From Clostridia bacterium (GTDB taxonomy: Bacteria > Bacillota > Clostridia > Oscillospirales > CAG-272), in NCBI GenBank assembly GCA_017517745.1, contig JAFWYJ010000040.1:148203-212202 (forward strand): a stretch of 64,000 bases of DNA, read 5' to 3'. This document shows positions 15,762 through 23,974 of this stretch, one piece after another. Both the position numbers and the translations under genes were made by a program. Every line of letters starts with the position of its first letter. Within the stretch, counting starts at the first letter, position 1. Under the pieces are notes generated by a model. That model saw only the letters and a list, made by a program, of their open reading frames with translations, was not told where the DNA came from and ran no database searches.

Positions 15762-17156
15762 TTATGAACCGCGGTCGGAGACAGCTTCTCCCTCCGCGGT
15801 CTTTTGCTTGAGATGAGCGGATGCCTCGATCGCGAAGGGAATTGTGAAGAGAAAGGTTGCGGCATCTGCGATCGGTTGAATCCAGATCACACTTTCGATG
15901 CCGAAAAAAGAGGGAAGCAGAAAGAGCAGGGGAAGAAAGAAAAATCCCTGGCGAAGTGCCGCCAACGCGGATGCAAAGAAGGCTTTCCCGAGCGATTGCA
16001 ACAGTAGGATCGTGCAGGTGATCAGACCGTGAAGTGCCAGCACGGCACTCTGCGCGCGCAGCGCGACCGATCCGATGGCGATCACTTCGCGGTCACTTCG
16101 GAACAGCGCGATCAGCTGCGGTGCGAAGAGAAACATGGGAATGCTGATCGCCAGCATCAATGCCGAGGAAAGAAGCGTCGCAAAACGGTACGCCGCGCGC
16201 ACGCGTCCGTATTGTTCCGAACCGTAATTATATCCAACCACGGGCATCATTCCCTGACCGATTCCCAGACAGAGCGCAAAAGCAAGCAAAAAGAGTCGCG
16301 TGACCACCGAGACAGCAGTCACCGCCGCGTCCGACCAATCAGCGGTTGCATGATTGAGCAGGATCGTGGAAAGGGCGATCAAGCCTTGTCGGAGAGAGGA
16401 GGGGAGTCCCGTGATCAGAATGCATCGGAGCTTTTGAAAGAGTTTTTCACGGACACCCCGAAACAGTTGGATCTGACTTTTTTTCGACCAATATGCCGAA
16501 AGCAAAACGAAAAAGGAAACGGCTTGGCTGACCAGTGTGGCGCGCGAGGCTCCGGCAACCCCCATGTTCAGGGTGGTGATGAAGAGAGGATCCAAAAGAA
16601 TGTTCAAAATTCCGCCGCAAATCAATCCGACCATGGAATAGATCGCCCGCCCCTCTGCACGAAGCAATTGGCTCAGAACGAATGTTCCGCACAGAAAGGG
16701 GGCAGCCCAGAAAAGCCCGCGTGAATATTCCAGCGCCGATGGGAATATACTTTCATTTGCACCCAAAAAAAGAATGATCGGTTTTCCGAAAAAGAGTCCG
16801 ATGAGAAGGATCGCGATTCCGGCTGATAATCCGGCAAAAAGCGAGAGCGCGGCGTAAGCCGATGCCTCGTCTGCCTCCTTTCTGCCGAGCGCGCGGGAGA
16901 TCAGACTGCCGCCGCCGAGACCCAGTGTGTATCCAACGGCTTGCAGAAGCGCGACGATGGCAAAGCTCACTCCCACGGCGGCCCCCGCGGCGGTGCCGAG
17001 CGAGGAGACGAAAAAAGCGTCGGCGAGAGAATAGAGCGAGATGACGATCAGCCCCATCGTCGTCGGTGCACCGAGACGAAGGATCAATCCTTTGACGTCA
17101 TCTTTTGTCATGCGCTCATGCTGAGATTGCTTTTTTTCGGAGAACATACGTTGCAT
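15762..17156 (-). CDS. MATE-family efflux transporter
   Basis: A 464-residue multidrug and toxin extrusion protein with twelve predicted membrane segments in two six-helix halves. The first half has LADAFFVSSLGTAAGAAVGVS and the GLGGGSLISRALG block. The second half has SVVTRLFLLAFALCLGIGQG and PVVGYNYG, both typical of the DinF/NorM-like group. It probably exports cationic or toxic compounds in exchange for Na+ or H+. I chose ATG 17156 with AAAGG six bases upstream; a longer reading frame would start within the aldolase promoter region. It converges with the HAD gene and is divergent from the aldolase gene. Confidence 0.9.
   Translation of the reverse strand: MQRMFSEKKQSQHERMTKDDVKGLILRLGAPTTMGLIVISLYSLADAFFVSSLGTAAGAAVGVSFAIVALLQAVGYTLGLGGGSLISRALGRKEADEASAYAALSLFAGLSAGIAILLIGLFFGKPIILFLGANESIFPSALEYSRGLFWAAPFLCGTFVLSQLLRAEGRAIYSMVGLICGGILNILLDPLFITTLNMGVAGASRATLVSQAVSFFVLLSAYWSKKSQIQLFRGVREKLFQKLRCILITGLPSSLRQGLIALSTILLNHATADWSDAAVTAVSVVTRLFLLAFALCLGIGQGMMPVVGYNYGSEQYGRVRAAYRFATLLSSALMLAISIPMFLFAPQLIALFRSDREVIAIGSVALRAQSAVLALHGLITCTILLLQSLGKAFFASALAALRQGFFFLPLLFLLPSFFGIESVIWIQPIADAATFLFTIPFAIEASAHLKQKTAEGEAVSDRGS
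15768..15806 (+). terminator. Probable terminator after the HAD gene
   Basis: ACCGCGG (15768-15774) pairs with CCGCGGT (15794-15800), with an inner GGAG/CTCC pairing, followed by CTTTTG. It overlaps the 3' end of the MATE coding region. Confidence 0.5.
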
Positions 17157-17252
17157 CACCTGCCTTTTTGTGTTTGTGGTCGATTTTATTATGCGCAAAA
17201 CCCAAGGCTTCATGAATTTTTTATAAAACTTCGGACAAAGTGAAAAAAACAC

Positions 17253-17281
17253 TTGATTTTTGTAGGAAATTGGTATATAAT
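17253..17281 (+). promoter_or_regulatory. Aldolase promoter
   Basis: TTGATT (17253-17258), 17-nt spacer, TATAAT (17276-17281). Confidence 0.8.
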
Positions 17282-17319
17282 GTATCTATATTGGAGTTTA
17301 ACGATTAGGAGGTTTCGTT

Positions 17320-18183
17320 ATGTTAGTTTCAGCAAAGGAAATGCTTACAAAAGCAAAGGAAGGTCACTACGCCGTCGGTCAGTTCAACATCAACAATCTG
17401 GAGTGGACGAAGGCGATTCTTCTGACCGCAGAGGAGCAGAAGTCTCCCGTCATTCTCGGTGTGTCCGAGGGCGCGGGAAAGTATATGTGCGGCTTCAAGA
17501 CGGTTACCAACATGGTAAAGGCAATGATTGAGGAGCTGAATATCACGGTTCCCGTTGCACTGCATCTGGACCACGGTTCTTACGAGGCGTGCTACAAGTG
17601 CATCGATGCCGGATTCTCTTCCATCATGTTCGACGGTTCTCACTATCCCATTGAGGAAAACGTCGCAAAGACCAAGGAATTGGTTCAGGTTTGTGCCGAG
17701 AAGGGACTTTCTCTTGAGGCAGAGGTCGGCTCGATCGGCGGCGAGGAAGACGGCGTTGTCGGTATGGGTGAGTGCGCAGATCCCGCAGAGTGCAAGATGA
17801 TTGCCGATCTCGGCGTCACCATGCTCGCGGCAGGCATCGGAAACATTCACGGAAAGTACCCCGCGAATTGGGCAGGTCTTTCCTTTGAGACTCTGGCGGC
17901 AATTTCCGAGAAGGTCGGAAAGATGCCCCTGGTTCTGCACGGCGGAACGGGTATCCCCGAGGATATGATCAAGAAGGCGATCGATCTCGGCGTTTCCAAG
18001 ATCAACGTCAACACCGAGTGCCAGCTTGCATTCGCTGCAGCAACCCGCACCTACGTTGAGGCAGGCAAGGATCTGCAGGGCAAGGGCTTTGACCCGAGAA
18101 AGCTTCTCGCTCCCGGCGTTGAGGCGATCAAGGCAACCGTCAAGGAAAAGATGGAACTCTTCGGATCTGTCGGCAAAGCTTGA
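17320..18183 (+). CDS. fba: Class II fructose-1,6-bisphosphate aldolase
   Basis: This 287-residue zinc aldolase cleaves fructose 1,6-bisphosphate into dihydroxyacetone phosphate and glyceraldehyde 3-phosphate in glycolysis, and runs in reverse in gluconeogenesis. Metal and active-site segments are visible: ALHLDHGS with the catalytic Asp and Zn His, LEAEVGSIGGEED, GNIHGKYP, LVLHGGTGIPE and KINVNTE. It matches the FbaA-type of Firmicutes; tagatose-bisphosphate aldolases (GatY/KbaY) are close relatives, but the length and monocistronic context favour Fba. AGGAGG lies eight bases before ATG 17320. It has a strong promoter and terminator of its own, and its codon use looks like that of a highly expressed gene. 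Confidence 0.95.
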   Translation: MLVSAKEMLTKAKEGHYAVGQFNINNLEWTKAILLTAEEQKSPVILGVSEGAGKYMCGFKTVTNMVKAMIEELNITVPVALHLDHGSYEACYKCIDAGFSSIMFDGSHYPIEENVAKTKELVQVCAEKGLSLEAEVGSIGGEEDGVVGMGECADPAECKMIADLGVTMLAAGIGNIHGKYPANWAGLSFETLAAISEKVGKMPLVLHGGTGIPEDMIKKAIDLGVSKINVNTECQLAFAAATRTYVEAGKDLQGKGFDPRKLLAPGVEAIKATVKEKMELFGSVGKA

Positions 18184-18194
18184 TTGTAATCAAG

Positions 18195-18234
18195 ATCGAT
18201 CTGGTGCAATTTTGCGCATCAGATCGATTTTTTT
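18195..18234 (+). terminator. Aldolase terminator
   Basis: A 13-bp stem (18195-18207 with 18216-18228, one G-T pair) followed by seven T residues. Confidence 0.87.
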
Positions 18235-18256
18235 GCTAATATTTTGCAAAAAAGGC

Positions 18257-18285
18257 TTTACAAACCCTTTTTTTCATGTTATAAT
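18257..18285 (+). promoter_or_regulatory. Promoter of the small anchored protein gene
   Basis: TTTACA (18257-18262), 17-nt spacer, TATAAT (18280-18285). Confidence 0.75.
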
Positions 18286-18361
18286 AATATGTAAAGGTCT
18301 TTGGGATGATCGTTTTTTAATCTCGATAGGACTCAAAAGGGGTAGATGGGAGGCGGATTTT

Positions 18362-18883
18362 ATGAAGGAATTTTTGGAAAATTGGTTTCCTTACATTGTC
18401 ATTGCACTGGCAGTTTGTTTGGTAATCGTTTTCATCCTGGTATTGATTTTCAATCGAAAAAGGAAAAAAAGATTTGCTCAAAACGCATTGGTGAAGGACG
18501 TTGCGGAAAAGATGGCGGCATCGATGCTGGTCAAGATTCAAAACGCCGAGGCTTCGGATTGCGAAGCAGACAAGGTCTCCATGGAGATTGTTCGTGTGTT
18601 TGAGGATTCTTTCATGATGGATTTCGAATCGATTTATTTCAGACACAGACATCTGCAGGATTTGCACTCGGACGTCGAGAAACGTCTGGTGGCTGCGGCA
18701 ATCGCCGGTGTTTTGGAGGAGCAGTTGATCGCAAAATTGCCCAAGACCGATCCGATCAACGGAAAGCCTTACAAACTCACCGTGGAGCACAAGTGGGAGG
18801 AATTCGACCGCGTGCGTTGCGCTGTGGTTTACGCTTGTTACGTCGTTCCCAATGAAAATTACATAGAGATCAAGAGTTGGTAA
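18362..18883 (+). CDS. Small membrane-anchored protein of unknown function
   Basis: A 173-residue protein I do not recognise. It has one N-terminal membrane segment (about 9-30), then a basic stop-transfer stretch NRKRKKR. The remaining soluble part of about 135 residues is charged and partly helical and should face the cytoplasm. The C-terminal half has KPYKLTVEHKWEEFDRVRCAV and ends in beta-type segments. ATG 18362 follows GGGAGG by nine bases; a longer reading frame would run back into the aldolase terminator and promoter. It has its own promoter and a bidirectional terminator. No motif suggests enzymatic activity. Confidence 0.75.
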   Translation: MKEFLENWFPYIVIALAVCLVIVFILVLIFNRKRKKRFAQNALVKDVAEKMAASMLVKIQNAEASDCEADKVSMEIVRVFEDSFMMDFESIYFRHRHLQDLHSDVEKRLVAAAIAGVLEEQLIAKLPKTDPINGKPYKLTVEHKWEEFDRVRCAVVYACYVVPNENYIEIKSW

Positions 18884-18897
18884 ACTCAAAAAAGATT

Positions 18898-18942
18898 GCG
18901 CCCTTGCTCGTCCGTTCGGACGTCGGCAAGGGCGCTTTTTTA
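18898..18942. terminator. Bidirectional terminator
   Basis: Long hairpin: GCGCCCTTGC and CGTCC pair with GGACG and GGCAAGGGCGC around a GTTC loop, then a T run. It lies between converging genes and the T run reaches the stop codon of the transporter. Confidence 0.87.
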
Positions 18943-20094
18943 TACCAAAAAAGAGGAAATGAAGAGCAGAATACCCAAAAACGCAAAGTTGAAAAGCGAG
19001 AACAGAAAGAGGTATTTTCCGGCTTTGTCCGGATTGTGGCTCGTGTATTCCCGAAACGTGATCAGGCTCGCAAGGGAGGAGATCAGCGTCCCCGTGCCTC
19101 CGATGTTGACACCGAGAAGCAGCGCGGGATAATTTTCCGTGAACTGTGAGAGCAGGATCGCCGAGGGAACGTTGCTGATCAGCTGGCAGGAAAGCGCGCT
19201 GACAATCAGCGTGTTCTTCTCAAGCAGTCCTGAAAAAAGCTGACTGATCATCGGAATCCGCGCCATGTTGCCGGCAAAAACAAAGAAACAAACAAAGGTC
19301 AAAAGCAGGGGATAGTCCACACGGCACAGGGCTTGGCGATCTGTGAAAAACAGAACGAGCGGAATGACGATCAATCCGATCCAATAGGGGATGACACGGA
19401 AGACGATGACGATCGAGAGCACGAACAAAGCCAAATAAAGCGCGGTTCTCTTGGCAGGCAGCTTGTGAGGGCATTCCTCCGAGATCGAGAGTGCCTCGCG
19501 GGGAAGAAAGAGACAGCAGAGTGTGATCAGCGCGATTGCCGCAAGAAAGGGAATCAGCATGATCGTCATGAACTCACCCGTGGGAATGTTGAATTTTGTG
19601 TAGAGATAGAGATTTTGCGGATTGCCAAAGGGGGTCAGCATGCCGCCGAGATTCGCGGCGATGTTCTGCATGATAAAGACGAACGCCATGTAGCGGTTCT
19701 TTCCCGTGGAGGAAAGCACAAAATATCCCAACGGCAAAAAGGTCAGGAGTGCCATATCGTTGGCGATCAGCATCGAACCGATGAAGGTGATATAGACCAA
19801 CGCCAGCGATGCCATGCGAAGATTGCCCGTACAATCCACGATCTTTCGCGCGAGGATGGTGAAAAATTTGATGTTTTTCAGTGCGCAAACCACGGCAAGC
19901 ACACAAAACAGGCAGGTCAGCGTTTTCAGGTCAAAATAATCAAGGTACTGCGCATCGGGCGGAATGATGCATGAGGTCACCGCTGCAGCCGCGAAGGCAA
20001 TGCACAAAACCGCATTTTTGCGGATCAGCTGTCCCAACTCTGCCCAAACGTGCAGATGGAGAAGCCGCGGATGAAATGATTTTTGATCAGTCAT
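18940..20094 (-). CDS. Transporter of the ArsB/NhaD/SLC13 ion-transporter superfamily
   Basis: A 384-residue membrane protein with about ten to eleven hydrophobic segments. It has the re-entrant hairpin signature of this superfamily (NLGGMLTPFGNPQNLYLY) and a second, related segment, QLISNVPSAILLSQF. Both resemble the substrate- and cation-binding hairpins of DASS/SLC13 carriers and of ArsB. Substrates in the superfamily include dicarboxylates, sulfate, arsenite and Na+/H+. The specificity here is not readable, and there is no arsenic gene nearby. It is transcribed alone from a perfect -35 promoter. The N-terminus is rather long and polar (about 25 residues before the first segment). Confidence 0.8.
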   Translation of the reverse strand: MTDQKSFHPRLLHLHVWAELGQLIRKNAVLCIAFAAAAVTSCIIPPDAQYLDYFDLKTLTCLFCVLAVVCALKNIKFFTILARKIVDCTGNLRMASLALVYITFIGSMLIANDMALLTFLPLGYFVLSSTGKNRYMAFVFIMQNIAANLGGMLTPFGNPQNLYLYTKFNIPTGEFMTIMLIPFLAAIALITLCCLFLPREALSISEECPHKLPAKRTALYLALFVLSIVIVFRVIPYWIGLIVIPLVLFFTDRQALCRVDYPLLLTFVCFFVFAGNMARIPMISQLFSGLLEKNTLIVSALSCQLISNVPSAILLSQFTENYPALLLGVNIGGTGTLISSLASLITFREYTSHNPDKAGKYLFLFSLFNFAFLGILLFISSFLV

Positions 20095-20151
20095 GAATTA
20101 TATTTCTCTTTTCTTCTCGTAATCGTTCCCAATCGCGGAACAAACCAACGT

Positions 20152-20180
20152 ATTATACCGCTTTTTGCGAGATTTGTCAA
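20152..20180 (-). promoter_or_regulatory. Promoter of the SLC13-like transporter gene
   Basis: Minus strand TTGACA (20175-20180), 17-nt spacer, TATAAT (20152-20157): a full consensus. Confidence 0.9.
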
Positions 20181-20277
20181 TAGCATTTGAGAAGAAAAAA
20201 GAAAAAAACAACCGCGTCACGTCACGTGTCGGTTTCCCGACTAACAAAACAGACGAAAACGATCCCGTCACGAGCGA

Positions 20278-20310
20278 AAAGCCTCCCCTTAATTGCAAAG
20301 GGGAGGCTTT
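20278..20310 (-). terminator. Terminator of the queG-addB-addA operon
   Basis: A 13-bp perfect stem (AAAGCCTCCCCTT with its complement, 20278-20290 and 20298-20310), short loop and flanking T residues on the minus strand. Confidence 0.8.
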
Positions 20311-20322
20311 CAAGTAAAAACG

Positions 20323-23300
20323 TTATTCTTTCTGCGAAGGGATCTCCACGGCTGATCCCAAGGGAAGAGAATAGATAAAGGATGCATCCGGCTGTTTGCC
20401 AAACATGGCGTTGATCGCGCTTGCATAAACGGCAAGCTGGCTTCCGTGTGCATCGGTCATGCGCTCTGCAAAGCGCACGGTGCTTTCACGCTCTCCGTCA
20501 AGGAGGCGGTCGGTCTTATAGTCGACCAAAAGCAATCGACCGTCCGGCATGGTCAGGAGCAGGTCGATCGAACCCTGCACAAAGATGGTTTGATCGCCAA
20601 GCTTTTTGGCAAACTCAGCGTTGGCTGTCAGCGATGCAAGCGGGAGAAGCAGACTGAATTTCTGCTCTCTGCGAACCTCTTTTGCTTCCAGAATCCATTG
20701 CATCAGATTGCTTGATCGGAAGGCATGCAATTGATCGCGATGAATGATGTTGGCTGACGCTTCTCCCAAGAAGCCCTTCTCGAGAAGTCTTGCAAGCTCT
20801 TCCTCCACGCCGTTTTCGTAAAGTCTGCGAAAATCGCAAAATTCCAAGAAAGCATGCGTTGCGGTTCCGATATCGGTGGCGCTCGGCTTGGCTGTTGCAT
20901 CCAAAAGCGCTTCCAAGCTGGGTGTCGAGGTGTGCATCAGGTTGATTTGCGCCTCCAAAGCCTTTTTGTCATTTTCTTCATCTGTCAGAGTGTCCAAAAG
21001 GTTGGGACTCAGCTTGGATGCCGCGACCTTGGTGGGAAGACCGCGAAGCGCGTCCAAAGGATAGGCATAGGTCGCGTAACTCTTTTTGACGTCTGCATAA
21101 CGTTTTACCGCCGCGCGTTCTTCCGCCGGGGCGTCCTCGGTTGGCTGTGTGACGGAAACCTCTGAGATCGGCTCTCCGCGAGCAATCTTGTTGGTGTAGA
21201 TATGTTCAAAGACGTAAGCCCCCGCATTTTCCTTGGCGCGATCGCTTTGGAGTGCGGCGAGGATCCATGCGAGGAAGGAGTTGCAACCCAAAATGGCGGA
21301 GCGATTTCCGTAGCGCACGTTTTTGGCTTGGTTCAACGCCGTTTCCAAACCGCCTCGCAGAGTTCCGGTGACGTAGAGGCGTTCCTTTGCGCGGGTTAGC
21401 GCAACGTAAAGGGTACGGATGCCCTCTTCGGTTTGCTCCGCGTCGGTTTCCCAACGCGCCGCATCGTGAAGAACCGTTTTTTCGCTTTCACCGGTTTCGG
21501 GACGGTAGAGTTTGGAGGCGCCGCCCACACGCTTGTGGAAGAGAAGCGATTCGTAGGTATCCTGACGGTTAAAGCCCGCACCGCACGAAGCCAAAAAGAC
21601 AACGGGGAATTCCAAACCCTTGGAATGATGGATCGTCATGATGGTGACGGCATCCTCGGCCGGGGCAAATCCGCCGGCGGTGAGCTTTCCGCTCTCAGAG
21701 AGTTTGTCGAGGTGCGAGAGGAATCCGTACAGACCGCACCAGGCATTTTTTTGATAGCATCTGGCTTGATCGTACAAAACCAAGAAGCAGGGATCGTTGC
21801 TGTAAGCGACGAGGCGCTCCTCCCGATAAAGCTCGCGCAGAAAACGGTCCGCCGAAAGCACCTCGGCTTTTTTTCTCATTTTTTTCAGCCATTCGAGGAT
21901 TTTTGCGATTTTTTCAAGCAAGGCGGTTTCCAACGGCTCATTTGCAAGGCACATCGCGTCGAAGAGCGAATGCTCGGCAGTGGCAGCCTCTCGGACGGCG
22001 GTCAGTTCCTCCAGATCCAATCCGCCGAAGGGAGAGAGCAGAAATTCGGAAAGCGGGAGATCTCGGTAAGGATTGTCGATGACGCGCAAGAGATTGAGCA
22101 GATCGACCGCGAGCGGCTCTTGCAAAAGATCGCTCGCCGCTTCTGAGGCAACGGGAATATGAAGTGCCTCCAATGCCTTGGCAAACGCGACACCGTTTGC
22201 GCGTGTGCGGACCAAAATCGCGATCTTTGAGGGAGAGAGCGGTTTTTGGCCTTCTGCCGGTTTTTCGCGCAAGAGACGGGAGATCTCGGCGGCAACCCAG
22301 GTCGCCTCGCCCCTCTCCTCGTCGTCTTTTTCTTCCTCTTCGGAAGCGGCTTTTTCAAAGACCGCCACTCGAACGGGATGGACGTAGCCTTTTTCGGTGG
22401 TTTTTCCGCAGATCAGATCGTCTTGCGAGCGGTATCCGACGCTTTCTTCACAAGCCGAAAACAGAAAGGAGCATACCGTGTTGGTGAAATCGATCACGGA
22501 ACGGTCGCATCGGAAGTTGTCCGACATAAAGACACAGACTCCGTCGGCGTCATGGGCTTCTTCCTCGGTATAAAGCGGCATGGTGCGGCGATATTTGGCA
22601 AAAATAGAGGGATCGCTTCCGCGGAAGCCGTAGATGCTCTGCTTGATGTCTCCGACCATAAAGCGGCGGTTGCCGCCAATGAGCGAGAAGATTCGGTCTT
22701 GCAAAAGGTCAACGTCCTGATATTCGTCGATATATACGGCGTCGTACTGTTGTGAAAGTGTCTTCGCAAAGGCGGACTGTTCGCCGTTTTCATCGCTCAG
22801 AAGACGGTAGACCATGGCACGCACGTCGTTGTGCTCCAGAATACCGCGCGCATTTTTTTCTGCCATCATGCGCGACTCAAATTGACTGTAAAACAAATGC
22901 AAGATTTCACAAAGCTCGGCTGTGCGCAGCATTTGCTCGGTGATGGCTTCCCGGGAATAGCGCAGACGGGGCTGAATCTTTTCGGCAATCTCCTTCTTGA
23001 ATTTTTTTCTCCATTCATGATATACCACGACCTCGTCGGGCTTGTTTTTGATGGTCGGAAATGTTCCGGGAAGGAAAGACGTTGCGACCGATTGCGCGCG
23101 CAGATAATCTTTTGCTTGCAAGGCCTCTGCCATCGCACGGCAGTATCCGAGATCGGAGGAAATCAGCGCGTTGCATTTGTAGGCGACGTCGGGATCATAT
23201 TCCAACGAGGTCTGGATGGCAAGCAGATCTTGGATGTGTCCTTCGACGCGAGACAAAAGATCTTTGACGGTGACACTACCGCAAGCCGTCTCGAAAAAGG

Positions 23301-23961
23301 GCTTGTCCGCCTCGGCGCGAAGCGTCTTTGCCGATTGCGCCAAGAGACCGATCCCCTCGGGATAGGAGCCGAAAGTCTTCCAGAAATCAAAGAGGGAGAT
23401 CGTCAGCTTGCCGTCACTGCGGTTTGACATGATGTGGTCAAGCGCTTCCGCAAAACGGTTTCCGATCAATCGGTCGATGCCGTTTGCGGAGGAACTTTCC
23501 TCGGTGGCGAAACGTTCGTAAAACTCTTCGATCAATCCCTCGAGAATGCCCATGCTGATCGGCAAGGTTTCGCTTTCGTCGGCGATCCGAAAGGTTGCAG
23601 GCAGTCCGAGTGCCTCAAAATTGGAGCGAACGATTTTTTGGAAAAAGGAGTCGATCGTTGAAATCTGCGCGCTTCCGAGCAACAGAAGTTGACGGGCGAG
23701 GCGTTGGTCTCCCGGATTTTCCGCCATTGCCTCGGAAAGTGCCGTGGCGATGCGCCCTTTGAGCTCTGCGGCGGCGGCACGGGTGAAGGTAACCACCAAA
23801 AGCCGCGAGAGATCGGCGGGGGAGGTGCGATCGGTCAGTGAGCGAATGATGCGTTCGGTCAGAACGCTGGTTTTGCCGGATCCTGCGGCAGCGGAAACCA
23901 GAATTGATTTTCCGGCAAGAGACATTGCCGCTTCTTGGGAAGGTGTCCATGTTCTTTCCAT
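20323..23961 (-). CDS. addA: ATP-dependent helicase/nuclease subunit A (AddA)
   Basis: This 1212-residue subunit of the AddAB helicase-nuclease processes double-strand DNA ends for RecA loading, the Gram-positive counterpart of RecBCD. It has UvrD-type helicase motifs: motif I SAAAGSGKTSVLTERI near the N-terminus, motif II DEYQDVD, and motif VI LYVALTRAKERLYV. The C-terminal RecB-type nuclease domain contains LLVDYKTDR near residue 1135. I chose ATG 23961 because AAAGGAGAG lies nine bases upstream. A longer frame would overlap addB, whose stop codon ends 13 bases before this start. The pairing of addB then addA in one operon supports the call. Confidence 0.96.
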   Translation of the reverse strand: MERTWTPSQEAAMSLAGKSILVSAAAGSGKTSVLTERIIRSLTDRTSPADLSRLLVVTFTRAAAAELKGRIATALSEAMAENPGDQRLARQLLLLGSAQISTIDSFFQKIVRSNFEALGLPATFRIADESETLPISMGILEGLIEEFYERFATEESSSANGIDRLIGNRFAEALDHIMSNRSDGKLTISLFDFWKTFGSYPEGIGLLAQSAKTLRAEADKPFFETACGSVTVKDLLSRVEGHIQDLLAIQTSLEYDPDVAYKCNALISSDLGYCRAMAEALQAKDYLRAQSVATSFLPGTFPTIKNKPDEVVVYHEWRKKFKKEIAEKIQPRLRYSREAITEQMLRTAELCEILHLFYSQFESRMMAEKNARGILEHNDVRAMVYRLLSDENGEQSAFAKTLSQQYDAVYIDEYQDVDLLQDRIFSLIGGNRRFMVGDIKQSIYGFRGSDPSIFAKYRRTMPLYTEEEAHDADGVCVFMSDNFRCDRSVIDFTNTVCSFLFSACEESVGYRSQDDLICGKTTEKGYVHPVRVAVFEKAASEEEEKDDEERGEATWVAAEISRLLREKPAEGQKPLSPSKIAILVRTRANGVAFAKALEALHIPVASEAASDLLQEPLAVDLLNLLRVIDNPYRDLPLSEFLLSPFGGLDLEELTAVREAATAEHSLFDAMCLANEPLETALLEKIAKILEWLKKMRKKAEVLSADRFLRELYREERLVAYSNDPCFLVLYDQARCYQKNAWCGLYGFLSHLDKLSESGKLTAGGFAPAEDAVTIMTIHHSKGLEFPVVFLASCGAGFNRQDTYESLLFHKRVGGASKLYRPETGESEKTVLHDAARWETDAEQTEEGIRTLYVALTRAKERLYVTGTLRGGLETALNQAKNVRYGNRSAILGCNSFLAWILAALQSDRAKENAGAYVFEHIYTNKIARGEPISEVSVTQPTEDAPAEERAAVKRYADVKKSYATYAYPLDALRGLPTKVAASKLSPNLLDTLTDEENDKKALEAQINLMHTSTPSLEALLDATAKPSATDIGTATHAFLEFCDFRRLYENGVEEELARLLEKGFLGEASANIIHRDQLHAFRSSNLMQWILEAKEVRREQKFSLLLPLASLTANAEFAKKLGDQTIFVQGSIDLLLTMPDGRLLLVDYKTDRLLDGERESTVRFAERMTDAHGSQLAVYASAINAMFGKQPDASFIYSLPLGSAVEIPSQKE

Positions 23962-23974
23962 ACGTTCTCTCCTT